Shown here piece by piece: positions 18,497-26,184 of a DNA stretch of 64,000 nt (position 1 is its first letter; each line of letters opens with the position of its first letter). The notes beneath the pieces are model-generated. The model had not been told where the DNA came from and made no database searches. It saw nothing but the letters and a program-made list of their open reading frames with translations. The position numbers and the translations under genes are program-made. Source of the DNA: DASPPF01 sp032906705 (GTDB lineage Archaea; Thermoproteota; Nitrososphaeria; Nitrososphaerales; Gagatemarchaeaceae); the NCBI GenBank assembly GCA_032906705.1, contig JAJTZC010000004.1, forward strand, positions 6,228 to 70,227, in the 5' to 3' direction.

Positions 18497-20371
18497 GTGG
18501 AACTGGAAGCGGCATTCGCATACGACTCGTTCCGGCCCGGCCAAAAGGAGCTGGCATCCCGAGTCTACTCACATTGTCTCGGCGGTGGAACGATGATCAT
18601 GGAAGCGATGAGCGGGTTCGGCAAGACCGCGGCTGTGCTCTGCGGAACAATCGCAGCCGCGGAGGAGACCGGCAGCAGAATCGTCTACGCTTGCAGGACC
18701 AAACGCCAGATCCAGAGGGTCGTCGAGGAGCTGTCCCTGCTCCAGAGGAGGCACCCGCTGAAGGCGGCATCCCTGTCATCCAAGTTCGACTACTGTCTGC
18801 TCAAGAAGGCAACGTTGCGGCATGTTCCCCGAGAATCATTCGGGTGGTTTTGCGGGTTCAACGTAAGCAACAACCTCTGCTCCTACTTCCTCAACGTCGC
18901 CCTCTTAGGGGAACAGCTCGACAAAGAAGTGAACCAGGCTTCGACCTCCATCCCGAGCCACACCGAGTTGCTGCTGAGATCCGAGTCGATTCACGTTTGC
19001 CCCTACGAGCTGGTTAGGCTGGCGGCCGCGCAGGCCGAAGTGACTGTGGTGCCGTATCATTACGTCTTCGACCCTGCCTCAAAACCAGTCCTCTTTGACA
19101 GGAACAACCTCGAGCCGTCCCGAACGATCCTGGTCGTCGACGAAGCGCACAACCTGAGGGACTTCATGAGGGGGATGCTCACGAGCGCGGTCACCCTGGA
19201 CCAAATCGATGGGGCCGTCAGCGAAGCCGGCGCCCTGATGATGGACGAAGCGGCGTCATCGTTGAGAGACCTCAAACGGTCTATCGAAACCGTCATCCGA
19301 GGGACCACCGGCTGGTACGTCGACAGGGACTCGTTCGTCAGAAGACTGGCTGCGGAGCACGGGGCTACGTGGCTGCAGAACCTCGCTTTTTCATTGAGCG
19401 CATGTTCGGCGGCTGCCTGGGGTTCCGTAACCTACGAGAGGAAGCTGCCGTCTCTGATACTCAGGCTCGGCGACTTCCTCGTGAAACTCATCTCCTCCGA
19501 GAATGCAGTGCTTGCCAAGTGGGACACGTCGCTTGGTCTGATCGACCCCAATCCAGTGAAGACACTACCTGAATTCCTAAACGGTTTCAAGAGCTCCGTT
19601 CTCCTCTCCGCCACAGTCAACCCCTCATCCACGTTCGTCCGTTCCCTCGGTCTTGAAAAACTCCAACCAGCGGTCTACAAGACAGAAACAAGCTCACTCG
19701 TCACTGTTCGCACACTGATCGACACGGGAGTGACCACCCGTTACAAATCCCGAAGTCCGCAAATGTACTCCAAGATCGCTGACAAGGCAGTCTCCATAAT
19801 CAGGGCGGTCGCTGGCGGCGTGGCGTTCTTCGCGCCCTCCTACTCCCTCCTTGAGCCGATAGCCGAAATGGTTTCCAAGAGGTTTCCTGGAAGGAACATG
19901 GTGGTCGAATCGCGGGGCATGCCGAACGAAGAGGCGGCTGGCATCAAGGATTCGATCATGGCCGAGAAGGGGTCTGTGTTGTTCGCCGTCCAAGGAGGCC
20001 GCTTCTCAGAAGGGGAAGACTTCAGGGGGGATATGATGGACGCAATCGCGGTAATCGGCCTGTCCCTTCCCCCGCCTTCCCCGATGCTCTATGCCGAGTA
20101 TGCCTGCCTTAAGCGGGCAGGCGAACCAGATTCCTACCTTATGCTCTCGCGCCTGCCGGCGTTGAGGAAGGCTTTCCAAGCTGCGGGGCGCCACATAAGG
20201 GACCCAGGAAAACGTGGCCTCGTCTTCCTCCTGGACCACCGCTTCGACACCCCGGCTGTGCGCGACTTGATGCCTTCATGGCTCTGCGAAGACATCGTCA
20301 GTGGCGATTTCCAGCCAGCGGAAATCGAGGCCATAGTCAACGACTTTTGGAAGAAGGAATCCCGACCCTGA
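18497..20371 (+). CDS. XPD/Rad3-like DNA helicase
   Basis: Superfamily 2 DNA helicase with an iron-sulphur cluster, related to XPD/Rad3/DinG. Q-motif YDSFRPGQKEL, Walker A MEAMSGFGKTAAV, DEAH box VVDEAHNLRDF, SAT motif LLSATVNPSS and the C-terminal motifs GGRFSEGEDFRG and QAAGRHIRDPGKRG are all present. Cysteines between motifs I and II (C at FDYCLL, FCGF, NNLCSY, HVCPYE) can ligate a 4Fe-4S cluster. The 624-residue length fits. GTG start; TCTAAAAG about 28 bases upstream is a TATA-like box. Confidence 0.93.
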   Translation: MELEAAFAYDSFRPGQKELASRVYSHCLGGGTMIMEAMSGFGKTAAVLCGTIAAAEETGSRIVYACRTKRQIQRVVEELSLLQRRHPLKAASLSSKFDYCLLKKATLRHVPRESFGWFCGFNVSNNLCSYFLNVALLGEQLDKEVNQASTSIPSHTELLLRSESIHVCPYELVRLAAAQAEVTVVPYHYVFDPASKPVLFDRNNLEPSRTILVVDEAHNLRDFMRGMLTSAVTLDQIDGAVSEAGALMMDEAASSLRDLKRSIETVIRGTTGWYVDRDSFVRRLAAEHGATWLQNLAFSLSACSAAAWGSVTYERKLPSLILRLGDFLVKLISSENAVLAKWDTSLGLIDPNPVKTLPEFLNGFKSSVLLSATVNPSSTFVRSLGLEKLQPAVYKTETSSLVTVRTLIDTGVTTRYKSRSPQMYSKIADKAVSIIRAVAGGVAFFAPSYSLLEPIAEMVSKRFPGRNMVVESRGMPNEEAAGIKDSIMAEKGSVLFAVQGGRFSEGEDFRGDMMDAIAVIGLSLPPPSPMLYAEYACLKRAGEPDSYLMLSRLPALRKAFQAAGRHIRDPGKRGLVFLLDHRFDTPAVRDLMPSWLCEDIVSGDFQPAEIEAIVNDFWKKESRP

Positions 20372-20957
20372 ACGGCAATCCCTTGCGGAAGGCAATCTTC
20401 GCCGCCGACCCCTGATCTCTCTGAAGACCCTTGACGCTAGGAGTCCTCGATGTACCTGCCTCGTCCACTATCTCGATAGCTACGAAGGGAAGCCTGGCAG
20501 CCAAGGTCCGGGCAATCCAGTTCGCCATCCCCGCGTCGCCACCACCGATCCTCACCAAAGACCGTCTGGACGGGACTCTTTCGACCAGGTCCGCAACCCA
20601 CGAACACGCGCCGCGCTTCGAGTTGAAGGTCCGAGAAGCTAGACGCTCCTCCCCCAAGAAAGCCGTCGCCCCGATTCTGGAGCCAGGGTCAACGCCGACC
20701 AAAAGCGCCCTGTTTCCTCTTGACAGCTTGGAGAGTATCTGACCTCTGGCGACGTCTGGGTTCTCGTCCAGGTCCTCGAGCGACAAAGTGGGCGACCCGA
20801 AGGAAAAGGCCTCTGACTTGGTGGTGATGACCAAGCCACATTCGATGTCGGCGTCGCTCGGAAGCAGGCTGAGGAAGGGCAGCCCCGCATCCCTCAGGCG
20901 CGAGACGATTGCGTAATACGCACCGCCGTCGGCCGTAACCACACAGATTCGGCTCAT
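20337..20957 (-). CDS. RuvC/RNase H-fold protein, putative nuclease
   Basis: 206 residues from ATG at 20957 (MSRICVVTADGG). The C-terminal two thirds look like an RNase H/RuvC-type fold: LLVGVDPGSRIGATAFL carries the first-strand Asp, and RIGGGDAGMANW and VDEAGTSRTP carry further acidic positions. Related archaeal proteins are annotated as hypothetical or Holliday-resolvase-like. It overlaps the 3' end of the helicase gene and is divergent from the RecA-like gene, so a DNA repair role is plausible but not shown. Confidence 0.65.
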   Translation of the reverse strand: MSRICVVTADGGAYYAIVSRLRDAGLPFLSLLPSDADIECGLVITTKSEAFSFGSPTLSLEDLDENPDVARGQILSKLSRGNRALLVGVDPGSRIGATAFLGEERLASRTFNSKRGACSWVADLVERVPSRRSLVRIGGGDAGMANWIARTLAARLPFVAIEIVDEAGTSRTPSVKGLQRDQGSAAKIAFRKGLPFRVGIPSSKSR

Positions 20958-20995
20958 TGAAATACTCTGGCTTCGAGAATCATCCGAAGCCACTA

Positions 20996-21604
20996 ATGAG
21001 TTTTGGCGGCCAACAAACGAAGTCTTTCCTGGGCCCATTGGAGGGGAAGACTACAGCGTTTCTTGTGGGTGACAGGGTCTCCAACCTGCGGTTCGCAGAG
21101 GCGATTCTCCCTCTCATGGCAGGCGACGAGCTAGGTTGTGACCTCCTCGACCTCGACGCATTCTACTCGTCTAACTTGAACTCCATCGCGGCGAGAGTTT
21201 CACCACACGACATGGGGAACTTCGAGATCACAATCCCGGGGCCTGGTTCTGACTTAGAGTCGACGCTCGCCAGTCTTTTTCAGGAAGGCCGGGGAAGGAC
21301 GCTGGTGATCGACAGCGTGAACAGCCTCTACCAACTCCTTTCATCGCCGAATCCCAAGTCCTCCAGCAGGAAGTTCACATTCCTGATTTCTGCGCTTTCA
21401 GTCTGGGCGCGGGACAACAGGAGGGCAGTCATCGCAAGCATCTACGAACGGCGCACGACGCCCCGCGCGAAGATGTCCAGGACGCTCGCAGACGCATTCG
21501 ACGCAGCCGTCTCCGTTTCGAGAGAAGCTCGCGGGATGGCCTTGAGATGCGAACGCGGTAGCACGTGGCGGAACGGCGCCTTCTTCCTACCCTTTCAGAT
21601 GTGA
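20996..21604 (+). CDS. RecA/RadB-like protein lacking a Walker A motif
   Basis: About 202 residues from ATG 20996 (a TTG start at 20957 is also possible). The pattern is that of a RecA-superfamily core: a strand-loop (AFLVGDRVSNLRFAEAIL) where Walker A should be, and a Walker B-like strand with Asp-Ser (GRTLVIDSVNSLYQLL), then VIASIYERR. The P-loop lacks GKT, so ATP binding is doubtful. Such degenerate RadA paralogues exist in several archaea. Position among repair genes supports a recombination accessory role (inferred). Confidence 0.6.
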   Translation: MSFGGQQTKSFLGPLEGKTTAFLVGDRVSNLRFAEAILPLMAGDELGCDLLDLDAFYSSNLNSIAARVSPHDMGNFEITIPGPGSDLESTLASLFQEGRGRTLVIDSVNSLYQLLSSPNPKSSSRKFTFLISALSVWARDNRRAVIASIYERRTTPRAKMSRTLADAFDAAVSVSREARGMALRCERGSTWRNGAFFLPFQM

Positions 21605-21997
21605 AAGGAATATGCCCATGAACATCGAGATGGCGATCAGAAGAAGAGCGATGCCCAAGTACAGGTTCACCATCCTCGACCTGGTCGTCTGCCTGCCGCT
21701 GATGTACGTGATGTAGATTCCAGCCCCGCCGAGCAGGATGACGCAGACGTCTAGGACCGCCTCTGGAATCGTCTGCGAACCTCCCCCGGGGTAGACTATC
21801 AGCCCCTGATTCGGGACGGGGAAGAAGACCGCATTTACGAAACCCCCCATCAAGGCGACCAGTCCCAAGACGTAAAAAAATTGCACCAGGCCGGTGCGGC
21901 TCAGGAGAGGACCCAGGGCCTTCGCAAGCGCGCTCCTCGCGGCACCCACCGTCCTGTTGTAACTTAACTCAAGAACTCGCCTTATCATTTCGCTCAC
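21587..21997 (-). CDS. Small membrane protein, function unknown
   Basis: 136 residues with three membrane segments: LVQFFYVLGLVALMGGFVNAV, VLDVCVILLGGAGIYITYI and LYLGIALLLIAISMFMGIFL. The N-terminal 35 residues are amphipathic and basic. ATG at 21997 overlaps the gene upstream (21969-22193), so it probably belongs to the topoisomerase operon. No function can be named. Confidence 0.65.
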   Translation of the reverse strand: MSEMIRRVLELSYNRTVGAARSALAKALGPLLSRTGLVQFFYVLGLVALMGGFVNAVFFPVPNQGLIVYPGGGSQTIPEAVLDVCVILLGGAGIYITYISGRQTTRSRMVNLYLGIALLLIAISMFMGIFLSHLKG

Positions 21998-22193
21998 CCA
22001 GAATGCCCGCTGCTTCCTTCGCCCATTGGCCCGTCTCAGGGTTGCGTTTAATCCTATCTAGGTAATCCGTCCAAGTGAGAGACCCATACGCTTCCGTCCA
22101 GCGGGGGTAGGCAGACTCAACGCGTTGTTTCGCCTCCCGGTGATACTGACACAGGTCGTCTTCGGCCCGCCTCTGACAGAGCAGGCACTTCAT
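21969..22193 (-). CDS. Small zinc-binding protein
   Basis: A 74-residue protein starting at ATG 22193, overlapping the topoisomerase stop (ATGA). The N-terminal CxxC...CxxH (MKCLLCQRRAEDDLCQYHRE) is a likely zinc site. The rest is helical (YPRWTEAYGSLTWTDYLDRI). Not recognised as a named family, but similar small Cys/His proteins are common next to archaeal topoisomerase genes. The longer upstream frame lies inside topA and is rejected. Confidence 0.7.
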   Translation of the reverse strand: MKCLLCQRRAEDDLCQYHREAKQRVESAYPRWTEAYGSLTWTDYLDRIKRNPETGQWAKEAAGILGERNDKASS

Positions 22194-24256
22194 GCCTTCT
22201 TCCCACCCTTCGACGGGCAGTTCGGGTTGACGCAGAGCCTCCACGGGAATCTCCTGGCGACCACGTAGACTACCGGCCAGGCGCAACGCGTGCAGGCCTT
22301 GGGAGCCACCTTCACGAGGCCCCTCTGCGGCAGCGGCGCCGAGGCTCTGCACCCCGAACCATAGTTTGAACACCCTACGAACCTCTTGCCCGTCTTCTTC
22401 GACTTGATTACGCGTAGTTTCCCGGTCTTGCAGACGGGGCAGGGTCCCAGCACGTTTCTATCTGCGACCGTGCTCATCACCGCAGAATCTATCGCACGAC
22501 CGACCTCTTCCTCATTCAGGTTCAACTCAGCCAGCTGTTCGGAGATGGCCCGGACTGCCGCCCTGACCAGCCCCTTCGCATCTTTCTCTCCCTCTTCGAC
22601 CGCCTCCAGCTCCCCTTCCATGGACCGCGTGAGCTCCGTTGAGAGGATATCAGACGCGTGCCGCTCCATGGTCTCGACCACTGAGAAGCCCAGGTCGCTG
22701 GCCGTCAGGCTCTCACCCGAAACGTAGCCCCTATCAACCAGCGTGGCGATGATTTCAGCCCTAGTAGCCTTCGTTCCTATCTTCTCCTTCTCCATCCTCT
22801 CCAGCAAGGTGCTCTGGTTGTACCTCGGCGGCCTCGATTCGAACCTCTCTGCGGCTTTGACGGCGACCACAGCCAGCCTGTCCCCGCGCTTCACTGGTGG
22901 AATCTCGCCGTCGGCGACCCTGCCGTACGGCGCGTAGTATCTCAACCACCCAAGCTCTATCGTCCTGGTGCCATCGAGCAGGAATGAATGGCCGTTCACT
23001 GATAGGTTCGCGGACACGCGCTCCGTCTTGGCTGGAGGCGCGAAACCTGACAGGAACCTCTTGACTACCAAATCGTAGACTCGTGCCTCCGAAGCGTCCA
23101 AGGGCTTGCGGCGCCTTTCCCCGGTCGGGTGAATCGCCGGATGCGCTAGGTCGGCGCCTGGGCCCTGAACCGGCCTTAACTCACCCGCCAGGATGGCCGC
23201 CACGGGCTTGGAATACTGACCGCGCTGAGCCAACCCCTGCAAAATCTTTCTGTAACCAATCGAGGGCGGCAACCTTTGGCTCCCGGTTCTCGGGTAAGAA
23301 ATCAACGCGCCGAGGTAGAGCCGCTCAGCAATCTGCAAAGTACGGCTTGGCGAGTAGCCGAAGGCGCTGTAGGCCTCTTTCTGAAGATCACCTATGTTGA
23401 ATGGGGGCGGCGGAGAAACTTGTGCCGAACTCTTTCTCGTCCAAGCCACCTCTGCAGTCCCTCCGGAACAATCCGCTTGTACCTTCTCCGCCTCGGCTCT
23501 CCTGTCTAGCTTGCTCTTCGCGTAAGACGCAGTGATCTGCCTGCCGCCCCAATCAAAGACGCCGGTTACGGCCCAGTACGGACGCGGCACGTAACCGCGA
23601 ATCTCCCTCTCCCTGTCTACAACGAAGTTGAGAGTCGGGCCCTGCACCCGCCCCATGCTGACGGTCCTGTACCTGTGGCCGGCACCGAGAGCGGACAAAG
23701 AGAGGACGCGCGAGAGATTCACGCCCCAAACGAAGTCGACAAAATGCCTCGCTCTTCCTGCGTCGGCCATACCGTTGCCGCGAGGCTTCTCCATATTCCC
23801 AAATGCGGCAACGACATCGTCTTTTGTCAAGGTGGAGAACTTGGCCCTGAACGCCTCTGATTCCTTGCCGCCACAAGCATAACGCAGGACGTTGAAGGCT
23901 ATCGTTTCTCCCTCTACATCGAAATCACACGCGTTGACGAACTTGGACGCCCCCCCCGCCATCTCGCTTATCGCGGCAATTCTCCGCTCCGCGCCGGAGA
24001 CCCCCTTTACGACGAGGCTGTTGCCGTACCACTCAACGTCGAACACCGGGTAGACCGACCGCTCGGCGAACGGGTCAGATACGGCGTACACGTGACCCTG
24101 CGCCGCACAAACCACGAATTCTTCTGCTCCGCTGCGGAACCGAAAGACCGGCACCCCGCGCACCAAAATGCCTGCGACCGGCCCGCCTGACAGAGCTTCT
24201 GATACCCTCCTCGCGGCGTCAGGCTTCTCGCAGATGACCAGAGTATGGCCGCTCAA
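22190..24256 (-). CDS. topA: DNA topoisomerase IA
   Basis: Type IA topoisomerase of 688 residues from TTG 24256 (ribosome site GGAGGAG just upstream), which gives the family N-terminus SGHTLVICEKPDAARRV. The Toprim acidic triad includes NACDFDVEGETIAFNV. The active-site Tyr is in LGALISYPRTGSQRLPPS. The C-terminus has a zinc ribbon (CPVCKTGKLRVIKSKKTGKRF in part) and a second Cys cluster (CTRCAW, NPNCPSKGG). Most ammonia-oxidising Thaumarchaeota have topoisomerase IB instead, so this enzyme points to another lineage. Confidence 0.94.
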   Translation of the reverse strand: MSGHTLVICEKPDAARRVSEALSGGPVAGILVRGVPVFRFRSGAEEFVVCAAQGHVYAVSDPFAERSVYPVFDVEWYGNSLVVKGVSGAERRIAAISEMAGGASKFVNACDFDVEGETIAFNVLRYACGGKESEAFRAKFSTLTKDDVVAAFGNMEKPRGNGMADAGRARHFVDFVWGVNLSRVLSLSALGAGHRYRTVSMGRVQGPTLNFVVDREREIRGYVPRPYWAVTGVFDWGGRQITASYAKSKLDRRAEAEKVQADCSGGTAEVAWTRKSSAQVSPPPPFNIGDLQKEAYSAFGYSPSRTLQIAERLYLGALISYPRTGSQRLPPSIGYRKILQGLAQRGQYSKPVAAILAGELRPVQGPGADLAHPAIHPTGERRRKPLDASEARVYDLVVKRFLSGFAPPAKTERVSANLSVNGHSFLLDGTRTIELGWLRYYAPYGRVADGEIPPVKRGDRLAVVAVKAAERFESRPPRYNQSTLLERMEKEKIGTKATRAEIIATLVDRGYVSGESLTASDLGFSVVETMERHASDILSTELTRSMEGELEAVEEGEKDAKGLVRAAVRAISEQLAELNLNEEEVGRAIDSAVMSTVADRNVLGPCPVCKTGKLRVIKSKKTGKRFVGCSNYGSGCRASAPLPQRGLVKVAPKACTRCAWPVVYVVARRFPWRLCVNPNCPSKGGKKA

Positions 24257-24279
24257 ACGGCTCCTCCCGCCGCCGCGCC

Positions 24280-24456
24280 CTACGAGAAAGACCCGTCTAG
24301 CTTCTTCACTTCGACCCTGAACTTGTCTATGGCCAGCTTGGCCCCGCACTTCTTGCACTTGTAGCCGTTTGCCTTCAGGACGTCGTTAGGCGACCTGAGG
24401 TCGAACCCGGAATATACCGCGTTACCGCATGACATACACGCGATCTCGTAAGTCAT
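24280..24456 (-). CDS. Small zinc-ribbon protein
   Basis: 58 residues from ATG 24456. Two CxxC knuckles (ACMSCGNAVYSG and YKCKKCGAKL) form a zinc ribbon; a short basic C-terminal strand follows (DKFRVEVKKLDGS). The size resembles small archaeal zinc ribbons found in information-processing operons. It lies 24 bases upstream of topA and is probably co-transcribed. The specific role is unknown. Confidence 0.7.
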   Translation of the reverse strand: MTYEIACMSCGNAVYSGFDLRSPNDVLKANGYKCKKCGAKLAIDKFRVEVKKLDGSFS

Positions 24457-24594
24457 TCTCCTGCCGGGTCCACCGCGTCTTAGAAAAGCGTATTCGAAAC
24501 CAGATTTTGTCCACGGATTCCCGGTTTCTCGTCGCGCAACATCATCGACTGCTCGCTGGCTTAAATAGAATCCGTCAAGGCTTCGCCTGCGTTG

Positions 24595-25707
24595 ATGAGG
24601 ACACAGCTCTTCGATTACCACGCGAAGCACGGGAAGCTTACAGAGTTCGCTGGCTACGAAATGCCTCTCTGGTACACCACAATCACGGAAGAGCACCTCG
24701 CCGTCAGGAACAGCTCCGGGATATTCGACGTGTCTCACATGGGACGATTCTCGATCAAGGGCAAAGACTCCAGTGCACTGCTCGAATCATTGGTGCCGAC
24801 AAACGTTGAATCGCAGCCGGCCGGGAAGTCGTTCTACACTCTGCTCCTCAACGAAACGGCTGGGATCATCGACGACCTCATCATAATCAAGAAAGCAGAG
24901 AACGAGTTCCTCGCTGTAGTCAACGCGGCCAACGCCTCCCGAGACCTTGATCACATCAGGGAGCACATGACCGGTGGGGACGTCCTCATCGACGACCTGA
25001 CAATGGAGTCGGCCATGATCGCCATGCAGGGGCCAGACGCCGCAAAGGCCCTCGCCCCTCTCACATCTATCGACCTCCCGGGTCTGAAGAGGTTCAGGTC
25101 GATCGACGGCCAGGTGCTTGGCGCGCATTGCACAATCTCAAGGACCGGCTACACTGGCGAAGACGGGTTCGAAATAATCGTGCACCACACCACAGTAGAC
25201 GAACCCACGCAAGCCCTGTCGGTCTGGAACGCATTAGCGATGTCGTCGAGGCCCTGCGGCCTCGGGGCCCGCGACTCCCTCAGGTTGGAGGCTGGGCTTC
25301 CGCTTCACGGATCAGACATCGACGACCGAACAGACCCATTCGAGGCGGGCCTTTCATGGGTTATCTCGGCTGGCAAGACAGGGTACGTTGGTTTCAAGGC
25401 GGTGTCAGAGCTCAAAGAGGCTGGACCCGCCGAAGTAAGGAGGGGCATAGTCCTCGACAGCGGCATCCCCCGCCACGGCTTCGAGGTCTTTGACAATCAG
25501 GGCAACACCGTAGGCACGGTCACCAGCGGAACCTTCTCGCCGATTCTTCGGAAGGGAATAGCCCTCTCCAGGGTCCGAGAAAACTTCCCAGACACTGCTG
25601 GCGTCGCGGTGAAAATCAGGGGTTCGAAGGCGACAGGCCGATTCGCGAAGCCTCCGTTTTACGACGAGAAACTCTTTGGCTGGAAGCGGCAGGGCAACGG
25701 TAATTAG
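24595..25707 (+). CDS. gcvT: Aminomethyltransferase, glycine cleavage T protein
   Basis: Transfers the aminomethyl group from lipoylated H protein to tetrahydrofolate, releasing ammonia. 370 residues, normal length. Family segments: MPLWYTTITEEHLAVRNSSG, FDVSHMGRF, MQGPDAAKAL, RTGYTGEDGFEI and GLGARDSLRLEAGLPLHG. ATG 24595 is the best start; a TTG three bases earlier is also possible. A TATA-like GGCTTAAATAG lies ~30 bases upstream. gcvH follows after 24 bases; the P proteins are not in the window. Confidence 0.95.
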   Translation: MRTQLFDYHAKHGKLTEFAGYEMPLWYTTITEEHLAVRNSSGIFDVSHMGRFSIKGKDSSALLESLVPTNVESQPAGKSFYTLLLNETAGIIDDLIIIKKAENEFLAVVNAANASRDLDHIREHMTGGDVLIDDLTMESAMIAMQGPDAAKALAPLTSIDLPGLKRFRSIDGQVLGAHCTISRTGYTGEDGFEIIVHHTTVDEPTQALSVWNALAMSSRPCGLGARDSLRLEAGLPLHGSDIDDRTDPFEAGLSWVISAGKTGYVGFKAVSELKEAGPAEVRRGIVLDSGIPRHGFEVFDNQGNTVGTVTSGTFSPILRKGIALSRVRENFPDTAGVAVKIRGSKATGRFAKPPFYDEKLFGWKRQGNGN

Positions 25708-25731
25708 GTCAGACTGGGAGAACTTGACTAG

Positions 25732-26154
25732 ATGAAGTTCGGCGAGTACGAAGTTCCCGACGGACTCAGTTACACGAAGGAGCACGAGTGGGCGAAGGAA
25801 GCCGGTACCATTGTCATCGTAGGAATCACCGATTACGCCGCCAAAACGCTCAACGACGTTGTCTACGTGACTCTCCCAAAGGCAGGAGACAAGGTGATGC
25901 AGTTCAAGACCATGGGCACGGTCGAATCGATCAAGGCCGTCTCAGAACTCTACTCACCCGTCAGCGGCATCGTGACCAGAGTCAACGACAAACTGAATTC
26001 GCAGCCAGAGCTGACCAACAAGTCGCCGTACGCGGAAGGATGGCTCCTCGAGGTCAAGCCCTCTGACATCGTGTCGGAGCGGAAGAACCTGCTGGATGCC
26101 AAAGACTACTCTGCCCTCCTCGGCTCATTGACGAAAAAAGGACAGCACCGTTAA
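25732..26154 (+). CDS. gcvH: Glycine cleavage H protein
   Basis: Lipoyl-carrier protein that shuttles the aminomethyl intermediate between P, T and L proteins. 140 residues; the lipoylated Lys is in MGTVESIKAVSELYSPVSG, and HEWAKEAGTIVIVGITDYA matches the family N-terminus. It follows gcvT in the same direction, as in many glycine cleavage operons. Confidence 0.95.
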   Translation: MKFGEYEVPDGLSYTKEHEWAKEAGTIVIVGITDYAAKTLNDVVYVTLPKAGDKVMQFKTMGTVESIKAVSELYSPVSGIVTRVNDKLNSQPELTNKSPYAEGWLLEVKPSDIVSERKNLLDAKDYSALLGSLTKKGQHR

Positions 26155-26184
26155 AATACCCCCGCGGAACCTCGCGGTTCGCAT

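Noticed and set aside
22190..22373. Longer N-terminus for the small Cys/His protein
   Set aside because: The upstream frame lies wholly inside topA and is low-complexity; ATG 22193 overlaps the topA stop as expected for coupled genes.
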